Below the pieces are notes generated by a model. The model searched no databases. It saw only the letters and a list, made by a program, of their open reading frames with translations, and was not told the DNA's origin. Positions 6,705 to 15,001 of a stretch of 47,544 nucleotides of DNA are shown piece after piece. Position numbers and translations under genes: made by a program. The DNA lies in the NCBI GenBank assembly GCA_030444405.1, contig JARFPM010000011.1, forward strand, positions 1-47,544. The letters run 5' to 3'. The first letter of the stretch is position 1, and each line of letters begins with the position of its first letter. This DNA is from Nitrospira sp. Its GTDB lineage: Bacteria > Nitrospirota > Nitrospiria > Nitrospirales > Nitrospiraceae.

Positions 6705-9700
6705 CTATGACGACGATGACCGCTCGCCACGTCTCGCAACGGTCGAGGGCACCACGGTGGCCAGCTGTTGGTAAAGCGCGGTGCGGTAGGCATTGTGTCG
6801 TTGAGCCGCAGCCGCCAACTCGCGAAAGCGCTCCGGATCTTGATGCTCAACGATTCTAAATCTGGTCTCGTTGCGCATGAACTCTGTCAGATCCGGGCGG
6901 CTTGGTACTGAGTCAAGCTGCAAGGCGGGCACTCCTTGCTCGATCCGGCGCGGGTCGAATCGATACAGCGGCCAATAGCCCGATTCCACTGCCAGCTTCT
7001 GCTGGTCAAGACCAAATTTCAAATCGTAGCCATGGGCGATACAGGGGCTGTAAGCGATCAGAAGTGAGGGACCGGGATACGATTCCGCTTCCTGAAATGC
7101 GCGCACCGTCTGGGTGTCTTTGCCCCCGAAGGCGATCCGCGCCACATAGGCGGTGCCGTACGTCATCGCCAGTAAGCCCAGATCCTTCTTCGGCGTCGCC
7201 TTGCCGGCGGCCGCGAACTTCGCGGCTGCGCCCAATGGTGTGGCCTTCGACTGCTGTCCTCCCGTATTAGAGTAGACCTCCGTGTCGAGTACAAGGATGT
7301 TCACGTTCTGCCCCATCGCCAACACGTGGTCCAGTCCTCCGTAGCCGATGTCATAGGCCCAGCCGTCACCGCCGACGATCCAGACGCTCTTTTGCACCAG
7401 ATAGTCTGCCAGTGTCATGAGCCGACGCGCTTCCGAAGATGTCAACGCCGACAACTTTTGCTTCAGGGCCGTGACTCGCTGCCGTTGGACGGCCAGATCG
7501 GCCTCACTCTGCTGATCAACCTGCAGAAGGTCATCGACTAACGTCGTGCCAAGCTGTGGAGCGAGATACTTGAGCAGTGCCCGCGCCTGCTCGCTGTGCT
7601 GGTCAAGTGCCAGTCGAAAGCCGACCCCGAATTCCGCGTTGTCCTCAAAGAGCGAGTTCGACCAGGCCGGGCCGCGTCCGTCCCGATTGACGCTATAGGG
7701 GGTTGTTGGCAAATTTCCTCCGTAGATCGATGAGCAGCCGGTGGCATTGGCGATCAACGCCCGGTCGCCGAAGAGCTGGGTCAACAGTTTGAGGTAGGGT
7801 GTCTCGCCACAGCCCGGACAGGCACTCGAATATTCAAACAGGGGTTCAAGAAACTGAATGCCCTTCACATCCGGTTTGACGATCGTCCGATCGGCCTCGG
7901 GAAGCTGGAGAAAGAACGCGTAGTTGTTTCGTTCGGCCTCACGCAATGGACGTTGTGCCTGCATATCGATCGCTTTGTGCTTCGGATTGGATTTGTCTTT
8001 AGCAGGACAGACCATCACGCAGAGGTGGCAGCCGGTGCAATCCTCGGGGGCGACCTGGATGGTATAGCGGAACCCGGGAAACTCATGCGCTTTGTAGCCC
8101 ACGACCTTGAACGTCGAGGGCGCACCCGTTAAAGCCTCAGAGGCATAGACCTTGGCGCGAATGGCCGCATGGGGACAAACCATCGCGCACTTGTTGCACT
8201 GGATGCAGATGGTCGGATCCCAGACGGGAATTTCTTGGGCCAGATTGCGCTTGTCCCATTTGGCCGTGCCCACAGGCCAGGTTCCGTCCACGGGAAAGGC
8301 ACTCACCGGGAGCCAGTTACCTTTGCCGGCCAGCAGGAGCGCCGTGACTGTTTTGACAAAGTCCGGCGCGTCCTCGGAAATCAAGGGCGCGCATGAGCGA
8401 GTCGCGGTGACGTGGTCGGAGAGATGGACTTCGTGCAGATGCGCAAGCGCCTGATCCACGGCGGCCAGATTCTGCCGCACTGTCTCAGCCCCCCATTTGC
8501 CATACGTCTCCTGGATCGCCTGTTTAATCTCGGCGATTGCTCGCTCTATCGGCAGAATCTCGGAGAGGGCGAAGAAACAGGTCTGCATGATCGTATTGAT
8601 GCGTCGGCCCAACCCCGTGTCGCCGGCGACGCGATAGGCGTCAATCACATAAAACCGGAGGCGCTTGTCGAGGATCTGCGTCTGGGCTTCACGTGGAAGC
8701 TGATCCCAGACTCTGTCGGCGGCAGCAGGCGCGTTTAACAAGAAGATGCCGCCGGGCGCTGCATATTCCAGCACATCGTACCGATCCAGAAAGTCAAACT
8801 GATGGCAGGCCAGAAAGCCCGCCTGTCGAATGAGCGAGGCCGAGCGGATCGGACGGGGGCTCATCCGGAGATGCGAGATCGTCATCGCGCCGGCTTTGCG
8901 CGAGTCGTAGACGAAATAGCCCTGCACCCAACGGTTGGTGCCTTCGCCAATGATCTTGATCGAGTTCTTGTTGGCACCGACCGTTCCATCGGAGCCGAGT
9001 CCGAAGAACACGGCTCGGAGCACTTCAGGCGGTTCAATGTCAAACTCAGGATCTACCGGGAGCGAAGTCCGGCTGATATCGTCCGTGATGCCAACAGTGA
9101 AATGACGCGCCGGACGGGCCTTGGCGAGTTCATCGAAGATGGCTTTGACCATGGCCGGCGTGAATTCTTTCGAGGAAAGCCCATACCGCCCCCCGATAAC
9201 GGTCGGCTTTTCCGTAAAGCGGCTCAGTCCCTCGGCACGTCCCTCATGCAAGGCGGCGACCACATCGAGATAGAGCGGCTCGCCCACCGAACCAGGCTCC
9301 TTCGTCCGGTCCAGCACAGCGAGGGCCTGGGTGGTCGGTGGAAGGGCGGCCAGGAACTGCTGAACTGCGAACGGACGATAGAGGCGGACCTTCAGCACGC
9401 CGACGCGCTCGCCACGTTCGAGCAGCCAGTCGACCGTCTCATGAACGGTGTCAGCACCTGAGCCCATCAGCACGATCACGCGGTTGGCGTCAGGATGGCC
9501 AGCGTAGTCGAACAGGTGGTACTGACGGCCAGTGAGTGCGGCGAACTGGTCCATGACTCTTTGCACGCGGTCTGGACAGGCCGAGTAAAACGGGTTACAG
9601 GCTTCGCGTGCCTGGAAGAAGGCGTCCGGATTCTGGGCTGTGCCGCGCAGGACCGGACGGTCCGGGGTCAAGGCCCGCTCCCGGTGGGCCTGAATGGAGC

Positions 9701-10295
9701 CCTCGTCGATCATGGCGAGGAGATCTGCATCCTTCAGTTCCTCGATCTTGGCGATTTCATGGGACGTGCGGAAGCCGTCGAAGCAATGGATGAAGGGAAT
9801 CCTCGTGGCAAGGGTCGCGGCCTGGGCGACGCAGGCGAGGTCATGCGCCTCCTGTACGGAGCCGGAGGTCAGGATGGCGAACCCGGTTTGGCGACAGGCC
9901 ATCACATCGGAATGATCGCCGAAGATGGACAGGGCGTGAGTGGCGACGGTGCGCGTGGCCACATGCATGCAGAAGGCCGTGAGTTCTCCGGCGATCTTGT
10001 AGAGGTTGGGAATCATGAGTAGAAGGCCCTGCGAGGCCGTGAAGGTCGTGGTCAAGGCGCCGGCCTGCAGGGCTCCGTGGACCGCCCCGGCGGCTCCGCC
10101 TTCCGACTGCATCTGCGCAATGGTGGGAATCGTCCCCCAGAGATTCGGCTTCTGTTGCGTCGCCCATTCGTCGGCCAGTTCGCCCATCGCAGAGGCGGGG
10201 GTGATCGGATAGATCGCGATGACCTCGTTCGTCCGGTAGGCGACCGAGGCCACGGCTTCATTGCCGTCTATCGTGAGTATTCGTCGTTCGTTCAT
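6705..10295 (-). CDS. nifJ: Pyruvate:ferredoxin (flavodoxin) oxidoreductase, single-chain
   Basis: A 1196-residue fused enzyme, full length for the family. It interconverts pyruvate and CoA with acetyl-CoA and CO2, using ferredoxin or flavodoxin. Domains in order: N-terminal pyrimidine-binding/alpha domain (YPITPASAMGEL near 30), transketolase-C-like domain, gamma domain (FFGLGSDGTVGANKNSIKII near 430), 2x[4Fe-4S] ferredoxin domain (CIQCNKCAMVCPH and CTGCHLCVMVCPAK, about 690-760) and the C-terminal TPP/[4Fe-4S] domain (SACPGCGETPYLKLL, then NATGCSSIYGGN). In an autotroph it could act as pyruvate synthase. A second, multi-subunit oxidoreductase is encoded at 13999-17133. ATG at 10295 has a GAGGAC-type site upstream. 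Confidence 0.95.
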   Translation of the reverse strand: MNERRILTIDGNEAVASVAYRTNEVIAIYPITPASAMGELADEWATQQKPNLWGTIPTIAQMQSEGGAAGAVHGALQAGALTTTFTASQGLLLMIPNLYKIAGELTAFCMHVATRTVATHALSIFGDHSDVMACRQTGFAILTSGSVQEAHDLACVAQAATLATRIPFIHCFDGFRTSHEIAKIEELKDADLLAMIDEGSIQAHRERALTPDRPVLRGTAQNPDAFFQAREACNPFYSACPDRVQRVMDQFAALTGRQYHLFDYAGHPDANRVIVLMGSGADTVHETVDWLLERGERVGVLKVRLYRPFAVQQFLAALPPTTQALAVLDRTKEPGSVGEPLYLDVVAALHEGRAEGLSRFTEKPTVIGGRYGLSSKEFTPAMVKAIFDELAKARPARHFTVGITDDISRTSLPVDPEFDIEPPEVLRAVFFGLGSDGTVGANKNSIKIIGEGTNRWVQGYFVYDSRKAGAMTISHLRMSPRPIRSASLIRQAGFLACHQFDFLDRYDVLEYAAPGGIFLLNAPAAADRVWDQLPREAQTQILDKRLRFYVIDAYRVAGDTGLGRRINTIMQTCFFALSEILPIERAIAEIKQAIQETYGKWGAETVRQNLAAVDQALAHLHEVHLSDHVTATRSCAPLISEDAPDFVKTVTALLLAGKGNWLPVSAFPVDGTWPVGTAKWDKRNLAQEIPVWDPTICIQCNKCAMVCPHAAIRAKVYASEALTGAPSTFKVVGYKAHEFPGFRYTIQVAPEDCTGCHLCVMVCPAKDKSNPKHKAIDMQAQRPLREAERNNYAFFLQLPEADRTIVKPDVKGIQFLEPLFEYSSACPGCGETPYLKLLTQLFGDRALIANATGCSSIYGGNLPTTPYSVNRDGRGPAWSNSLFEDNAEFGVGFRLALDQHSEQARALLKYLAPQLGTTLVDDLLQVDQQSEADLAVQRQRVTALKQKLSALTSSEARRLMTLADYLVQKSVWIVGGDGWAYDIGYGGLDHVLAMGQNVNILVLDTEVYSNTGGQQSKATPLGAAAKFAAAGKATPKKDLGLLAMTYGTAYVARIAFGGKDTQTVRAFQEAESYPGPSLLIAYSPCIAHGYDLKFGLDQQKLAVESGYWPLYRFDPRRIEQGVPALQLDSVPSRPDLTEFMRNETRFRIVEHQDPERFRELAAAAQRHNAYRTALYQQLATVVPSTVARRGERSSSS

Positions 10296-10374
10296 CGCAA
10301 AGAGTCCTCAGTTCTGGGTTGACCACGGAGCGCAAGGAGCAGAAGGTTCATCTTGCCGTCCTCCCTCCTCCTGC

Positions 10375-10632
10375 TCACGCCACCGGTCCGACATCCGCAC
10401 CCATTGTGATCACCACGTCACGCACACCGGGCAGCCGCCGGACTGCTTCCTCGCACCGTTCCTGGAATTCCATCCCCAGCGGGCAGGCCGGCGTCGTGAG
10501 GACGACAGTGAAGGAGACCCGTTCGCCGTCGATCCGAATGTTCCGGATCATGTCGAGACTGACCAGATCCTGGCCCAGTTCCGGGTCCTGCACGGTTCGC
10601 AGCGCGTCCAGCACGGCCTCGGTTGTGATCAT
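10375..10632 (-). CDS. MIP18/DUF59-family Fe-S assembly factor, copy 1
   Basis: An 85-residue protein of the MIP18/PaaD-like family (DUF59), which helps assemble or deliver iron-sulfur clusters. It shows EAVLDALRTVQDPEL at the start, DLVSLDMIR, and the family's conserved Cys in TTPACPLGMEF. It is about 70% identical over its length to the product of 11265-11528, so the two arose by duplication. It lies directly upstream of nifJ, whose product carries three clusters. ATG at 10632 is preferred because its paralogue starts at the same residue; a GTG at 10650 would add six residues. Confidence 0.85.
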   Translation of the reverse strand: MITTEAVLDALRTVQDPELGQDLVSLDMIRNIRIDGERVSFTVVLTTPACPLGMEFQERCEEAVRRLPGVRDVVITMGADVGPVA

Positions 10633-10708
10633 TGTGGAGGACCCTCTCACCCTATCAGGAATGCTCAGCGGTTGCTGCGTTGCCTCTTTGGGAAGGCTGC
10701 ATAGGTCG

Positions 10709-10783
10709 CTAATTATCTATCTTCGATACGATCGGCATGCTGACCAGTGCCGTTACCGACGCGACCGTGACGACCGGACGCAT
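10709..10783 (-). CDS. Small hydrophobic peptide ORF (24 residues)
   Basis: ATG at 10783 is preceded by AGGAGGACCGAC, a near-perfect ribosome-binding site at ideal spacing. The frame encodes a 24-residue peptide with a hydrophobic middle (VVTVASVTALVSMPIV) and a polar end, finishing in TAG. It sits between the AhpD-like gene and MIP18 copy 1 on the same strand. It could be a membrane-associated microprotein, a leader peptide or a chance ORF. Only the strong start signal and the position support it. Confidence 0.4.
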   Translation of the reverse strand: MRPVVTVASVTALVSMPIVSKIDN

Positions 10784-10872
10784 GTCGGTCCTCCTGAACC
10801 CACAAGAACCTTCTCTCTGCAAACAATGGGTAGATAAGGCATTCCCATTTCTGACCAACACTTGATCCGGTA

Positions 10873-11142
10873 TTACGCGTGTGGTTCGGATGCGCCGCAA
10901 CAGGAACCACTCTTGTCCGGTTGAGAACCCACGGACACCAACTGTCTAGCCGTCTCATACACATTGCTCGCAGGAACCTGCTTCACTTTGTTCGCCAGTT
11001 CGATCGCCTCTCCAATCTGTGCGTCCGTCAAGCCGGTCTTTCGCGCGACAGGGATGTGGTATTCGACGCAAGGGACGCAGTTGCTTCCAATGGCGGCACC
11101 GATGGCCACCAGCTCTCTTTCGCGTGGGCTCAACTCATTCAT
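10873..11142 (-). CDS. Carboxymuconolactone decarboxylase / AhpD-like protein
   Basis: An 89-residue all-helical protein of the CMD/AhpD family. It has the motif ELVAIGAAIGSNCVPCVEYH: Glu, then CxxC (residues 24-27) and His three residues later, the redox-active thiol arrangement of AhpD-type alkylhydroperoxidase proteins. The C-terminus carries a further Cys pair (SGSCCG), which may bind metal or form a disulfide. ATG at 11142 has GGAAGGAA about 8 bases upstream, so the longer frame to 11226 is rejected. It lies between the two MIP18-like genes, which suggests protection or repair of Fe-S enzymes such as NifJ; that role is inferred. Confidence 0.85.
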   Translation of the reverse strand: MNELSPRERELVAIGAAIGSNCVPCVEYHIPVARKTGLTDAQIGEAIELANKVKQVPASNVYETARQLVSVGSQPDKSGSCCGASEPHA

Positions 11143-11264
11143 TATGTGTTCCTTCCCTTGTTGTTCTATCGGAAACGTGGGGCAACGCGGCTGCCGTGAC
11201 CTCGCCTTACCAATCACACACTGCACGGCCGCCAGATATCGACGGGCCAGGTATATATTTCCAG

Positions 11265-11528
11265 TTACGAAGCCCCAGCCATCGTTTCACTGTCACTCAC
11301 GGTGATTGTCACGTGCTGCACACCAGGCAGTTGCCGAACCGCCTCCTCGCACCGTTCCTGAATCTCCATACCCAGCGGACAGAACGACGTGGTGAGGACC
11401 AGGGTGAACCGGACCTTATCCCCGTCGATCTCAACGTCTCGAATCATGTCAAGACTGACCAGGTCATCTCCCAGTTCCGGCTCTTGCACCGTTCGCAACG
11501 CGTCAAGCACCGCTTCTTTCGTAATCAT
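11265..11528 (-). CDS. MIP18/DUF59-family Fe-S assembly factor, copy 2
   Basis: An 87-residue MIP18/PaaD-like protein, paralogous to the product of 10375-10632. The N-terminus EAVLDALRTVQEPELG, DLVSLDMIR and the conserved Cys in TTSFCPLGMEI are visible. ATG at 11528 has GAAGGA upstream. The stop of sufB lies 18 bases upstream on the same strand, so this copy is probably cotranscribed with sufCB and acts as a cluster carrier or SufBC partner. Copy 1 lies nearer nifJ, perhaps serving that enzyme; the split is speculative. Confidence 0.85.
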   Translation of the reverse strand: MITKEAVLDALRTVQEPELGDDLVSLDMIRDVEIDGDKVRFTLVLTTSFCPLGMEIQERCEEAVRQLPGVQHVTITVSDSETMAGAS

Positions 11529-11546
11529 CCGCGTCCTTCGTCTCTG

Positions 11547-12824
11547 TTAGAGGGAGTGTTCAGCCGTGGCTGCGAGCACCCGCTGGATGTGCTTGGTCAA
11601 GATCTCGGGAAGACCCGGCAGATCGATCTGCATGAAGCCGCGGACCAGGGTTGAAATTGCGACATCGCGCGGGAGCCCGCGCGTCATGAGATATTCCACG
11701 GCTTCTTCGGCGATCGGGCCGACAGCGGCCTCATGTGACAACTGACTCCGTGGCGCCGAGTCAGCCAGCAATTCGGGGATCGCATGCATCCTGGCATGCT
11801 CCGAGAGCAGCATGCCGCGGCAGTCCAGATGCCCCCGACTCTCGTTGTGCTGACCGACTAACTCACCCCGCAAATACATCGTGGACCGGTCTCTGGCAAC
11901 GGCCCGTGAAATGGCATCGGCCCGGGTGCCCTGGCCCGTCAGCTCCACGTAAGTCCCCATATCGATGAGGGACTCCTTGAGGCCCACCATGATGCTGTTG
12001 AACTGGGCCCGTGCACCCGCTCCACGGAGGAAGACACGTGGATAGGCCTGCACCGAGCGTACGGGGCGCAGCAGGATATAGTTACTCACAAACGTCGCAT
12101 TCTCTTCGGCAATGACGCCGGTTCTGGGCCGGACATGGAACCCTTCAGCCCAGTTATGGATCATCGTCTCCGATAGTGTCGTGCCCTTTTTGAGGAACAC
12201 TTCGGTCACACCGATGTGGAGCCCCGTTTCAACGCGCGGATGCAGCGTACAACCGGTAATGAGTTGGGCCTCGGCGCCTGCTTCGAGAATGATGACGTTG
12301 TGGACGTTCTGGCTGATGTTGTTCTCCTGCACGAGCAGGCAGGCCTGGATGGCTTCCTTGACGCGTTGGCCGGCGAACACTCGCAAGAAGAACCCGCCCG
12401 TTTGAGCCAGCTCCACCGCTGCGGTGTACTTGTCCTGATCGACCGCAACCGCCTGCCACCAATAGTCTCGTAACCAGTCATAGGTCTTAAGAGCCTCAGC
12501 TGTGGTCATGAGCTCGAGCTGGCCCTGGTAGCGGCGCTGAATGCGCTCGTAGATCGCGGAGTAGTCGACTTGGAAATACGACGCCGCGCGGCCAACTTCC
12601 TCGCTGTCGATACCGGCCAGCAACGCGGCCTCTCGCATCTGCTGCTCAAGCGATCGCAGGGCCTCGACCCGTTGGCGTTGCTGTTCAACAGGGTGACTGA
12701 ACCTCGTCAGGTCCAAATCGGGGCCATAGAGTGCCGGTTGCGATTGAGCCTGGATGGCCCGAGCACGGAGCGATTCCTCCCTGGCGCCTATTGGACTGGG
12801 ATGTGCGAGCGACAGATCGGACAT
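11547..12824 (-). CDS. sufB: SufB/SufD-family Fe-S cluster scaffold
   Basis: A 425-residue SufBD-family protein, which with the SufC ATPase builds iron-sulfur clusters in the cytoplasm. The N-terminal helical part (1-140) is followed by the beta-helix core with NNISQNVHNVIILE near 168, HNWAEGFHVRPRTGV near 218 and the conserved C-terminal region SRGHLDCRGMLLS and LSHEAAVGPI near 365. No separate sufD, sufS or sufU lies here, so this is a minimal two-gene SufBC (SMS-like) system as in archaea and deep-branching bacteria. Its start overlaps the end of sufC by 37 bases, which suggests coupled translation. Confidence 0.9.
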   Translation of the reverse strand: MSDLSLAHPSPIGAREESLRARAIQAQSQPALYGPDLDLTRFSHPVEQQRQRVEALRSLEQQMREAALLAGIDSEEVGRAASYFQVDYSAIYERIQRRYQGQLELMTTAEALKTYDWLRDYWWQAVAVDQDKYTAAVELAQTGGFFLRVFAGQRVKEAIQACLLVQENNISQNVHNVIILEAGAEAQLITGCTLHPRVETGLHIGVTEVFLKKGTTLSETMIHNWAEGFHVRPRTGVIAEENATFVSNYILLRPVRSVQAYPRVFLRGAGARAQFNSIMVGLKESLIDMGTYVELTGQGTRADAISRAVARDRSTMYLRGELVGQHNESRGHLDCRGMLLSEHARMHAIPELLADSAPRSQLSHEAAVGPIAEEAVEYLMTRGLPRDVAISTLVRGFMQIDLPGLPEILTKHIQRVLAATAEHSL

Positions 12825-13546
12825 TTCCCGTACCCGTGTTTGCGAATTTCTTCCAGTAACTGGAGTCCTTCCCCTTCGCCGACGAGCGTGCCGCCGTAGA
12901 GCACATGCCCCACATCCGCCCGCAGATAATTGAGGATGTGGCCCGTGTGCGTAATGATCAGCGCCGCCGGAGCGAGTGCCGCGGCACTGGACTGCTTCAC
13001 CAGACAGGCGAGCGCTTGCCCCACCACCGCAATACTGTCCAGATCAACCCCGGCGTCCGGTTCGTCGACTAGGGCCAACGCTGGCTGCTGGGCCATGAGC
13101 TGAAGCAATTCGGCTTTCTTGATTTCGCCGCCTGAAAACCCCACGTTCACATCTCGCGCGAGCAAACTAGAGCACCCAAGCTGGTCGGCTAGTTCGACAA
13201 TCCTGGTCCCATTTTTCCCATGTGCGGAGACTTCCGCGAGCTGTCCCAACGGAATGCCACGCACACTCGGAGGGCGCTGCTGCATGAGGCCGATCCCCAG
13301 GCGCGCTCGCTCATCGACAGAGCGATGGGTCATGTCCTGGCCCTGAAACAGGATCCTGCCCTTCGTGACGCGATAGCGACTCAGTCCCATGATGGCCATC
13401 AGCAACGAGGACTTGCCCGATCCGTTGGGCCCGAAGAGCACATGCGTCTCTCCCGGCCTGATCCGCACGCTGACATCGTGGAGGATCAGTCGTCCGCCGA
13501 CCGCAACGCTCACCTCCTCAAGCTGGAGAATGTCGCTCATGTCCAT
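12788..13546 (-). CDS. sufC: SufC-type Fe-S assembly ATPase with C-terminal CPIC motif
   Basis: A 252-residue ABC ATPase without membrane domain. Walker A GPNGSGKS is near residue 39, the Q-loop is LMQQRPP, the signature is FSGGEIKKAELLQL and Walker B is ALVDEPDAGVDLDS; the D-loop follows, and the switch His is in IITHTGHIL. The SGGEIKK form of the signature is typical of SufC. The last 12 residues read KCPICRSHIPVQ, a Cys-x-x-Cys plus His tail that looks like half a zinc or Fe-S site and is not usual in SufC. ATG at 13546 (or 13540) starts the gene; the ribosome-binding site is weak. It overlaps sufB by 37 bases. Confidence 0.9.
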   Translation of the reverse strand: MDMSDILQLEEVSVAVGGRLILHDVSVRIRPGETHVLFGPNGSGKSSLLMAIMGLSRYRVTKGRILFQGQDMTHRSVDERARLGIGLMQQRPPSVRGIPLGQLAEVSAHGKNGTRIVELADQLGCSSLLARDVNVGFSGGEIKKAELLQLMAQQPALALVDEPDAGVDLDSIAVVGQALACLVKQSSAAALAPAALIITHTGHILNYLRADVGHVLYGGTLVGEGEGLQLLEEIRKHGYGKCPICRSHIPVQ

Positions 13547-13579
13547 CGTATTCGCGAGGTGCCCTGCAGATCGCTTTCG

Positions 13580-13972
13580 TTATGTCGCAGGACTCGGCTC
13601 GGCTTCCGCCTGCTTAAGAATGCCTTCGACAGATTCACGCAGACGATCCAGAATTCCCGCGTTGTCGGTGCCTCGGATATCGACCGGCACGAAATGCTTG
13701 TCATTGAACCTGGTCGCCCGAATGAGTTTCTTGAAGAGCTTCTCCTGGGCCTTCGGGGCGCAGGCGCCCACGAGCAGGTAGCTGTCCGGGCTTGCCGTCT
13801 TCATGGCCTCTTCCAAAATGGCATTCCCCCCCTGACCACATAACTGCGGGCTCAGGACCGTGTACTTCACGTCCAGATCAGACTCGACCTCGAAGGGGAG
13901 TTTGTTCATGTCGGAATCTTTGAATGAATCACAGAGCCCCTTGCAGTTGCACAACAACACCTTGATCTCCAT
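13580..13972 (-). CDS. Small HdrA-N-terminus-like protein, probable accessory (epsilon-like) subunit of POR
   Basis: A 130-residue soluble protein starting VLLCNCKGLCDSF, with LSPQLCGQGG near 40, a LLVGACAPKAQEKLFKK segment near 65 and HFVPVDIRGTDN near 92. The order Cys-rich start, LC..G, and GACAPK..LF resembles the N-terminal domain of heterodisulfide reductase HdrA, here without its FAD and ferredoxin domains. It has the best ribosome-binding site in the window (GGAGGTGATCC) and lies 26 bases after porB. Hydrogenobacter-type oxoacid oxidoreductases carry a fifth small subunit of unclear role; this may be the equivalent, but I cannot confirm homology. It could bind a cluster through its five Cys. 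Confidence 0.65.
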   Translation of the reverse strand: MEIKVLLCNCKGLCDSFKDSDMNKLPFEVESDLDVKYTVLSPQLCGQGGNAILEEAMKTASPDSYLLVGACAPKAQEKLFKKLIRATRFNDKHFVPVDIRGTDNAGILDRLRESVEGILKQAEAEPSPAT

Positions 13973-13998
13973 GGATCACCTCCATACAGCTGTGAATG

Positions 13999-14928
13999 TT
14001 ATCCGCTGACCCGTTTCCAATAGGCATCGACCCGCTCCTGAATGTGTCGAATGGCTTCGTCTTGTCTCGTCGGCTCAAAGAGATGGCGGAACCGGCCCTG
14101 AAGCTTGAGATAGTCTTCCACCGGCTTCAGCTTGGGAATATAGGTGTGGGTGACCTGACCGTTGATCGCCTCCTTCAATGGCCACAGACCGGTCTCGACC
14201 GCCAGCCTCGCGACCTCCGGTGTCTCACCCGGATCGTACAACCAGCCGGTAGGACAGGCGGACAATGCGAGGAAAAGTTTCGGCCCCGTAAACTTGGCCG
14301 CACGTGCGAATTTTTCTTCCAGATCCAAAGGATACCGCGGTGCCACTGTCGCAATGTACGGCGGTGTGTGGGCCCGCCAGATCTCAAAAATATCCTTCTT
14401 CTCCTGGATCGTGCCCGCCGGATGTTGCAGGCTGCAAGGCGATGTAGCCGTCCGCGCGCCGTACGGCGTGGAGGACGAAAGCTGCATCCCGGTATTGCCG
14501 TAGGCTTCGTTGTCATAACAGAAATAGTAGAAATCGAGCCCGCGATAGAGGGCGCCGGACGTCGAAGAGAGCGCCATATCGTAGGTGGAGCCGTCGCCTC
14601 CCAACACCACGACTTTCAGATCTTCTTCCTTCGGCAACCGCCCTTTCGCGATCAAGACGTCGAGAGCGTCGCGCACACCCTGTGCGCCGGCGGGCGCCGA
14701 CCCCATGGTCGTATACAACCAGGACCCCTTGAAGGGAGTAAACGGATAGGCGGCCAGCATCGTAAAGCACCCGGCGGCATTCACATAGAGAACGTCGTCG
14801 CCTAACACCTTGGCGGCCAGTCGCAGCGACTCTAAGCCCCCGCATCCGGCGCAAAGAGATGTTCCCGGGAACACGTGCTCTTCGCTGGGAATCTGTTTGA
14901 TCTTTTTGAATGTCTCGCGTTGCCACAT
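13999..14928 (-). CDS. porB: 2-oxoacid (pyruvate):ferredoxin oxidoreductase, beta subunit
   Basis: A 309-residue TPP-binding subunit. The cluster-ligand and TPP motifs are present: LCAGCGGLESLRLA near 25, YVNAAGCFTML near 48, the GDGSTYD TPP motif near 113 and the Mg-ligand region YDNEAYGNTGMQLS near 138, with a late cluster Cys in SACPTGW. Together with alpha and gamma-delta it forms the CoA-acylating oxidoreductase that couples pyruvate (or another 2-oxoacid) to ferredoxin. ATG at 14928 has AAGGA upstream. The exact substrate, pyruvate or 2-oxoglutarate, cannot be told from motifs alone. Confidence 0.9.
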   Translation of the reverse strand: MWQRETFKKIKQIPSEEHVFPGTSLCAGCGGLESLRLAAKVLGDDVLYVNAAGCFTMLAAYPFTPFKGSWLYTTMGSAPAGAQGVRDALDVLIAKGRLPKEEDLKVVVLGGDGSTYDMALSSTSGALYRGLDFYYFCYDNEAYGNTGMQLSSSTPYGARTATSPCSLQHPAGTIQEKKDIFEIWRAHTPPYIATVAPRYPLDLEEKFARAAKFTGPKLFLALSACPTGWLYDPGETPEVARLAVETGLWPLKEAINGQVTHTYIPKLKPVEDYLKLQGRFRHLFEPTRQDEAIRHIQERVDAYWKRVSG

Positions 14929-15001
14929 GGCTATCGTCCTTCGTCATTCGTGAAGCGTATCGCGCAGGCCCGAATACGAGCGCCAAGATACAAACGACGT
15001 T

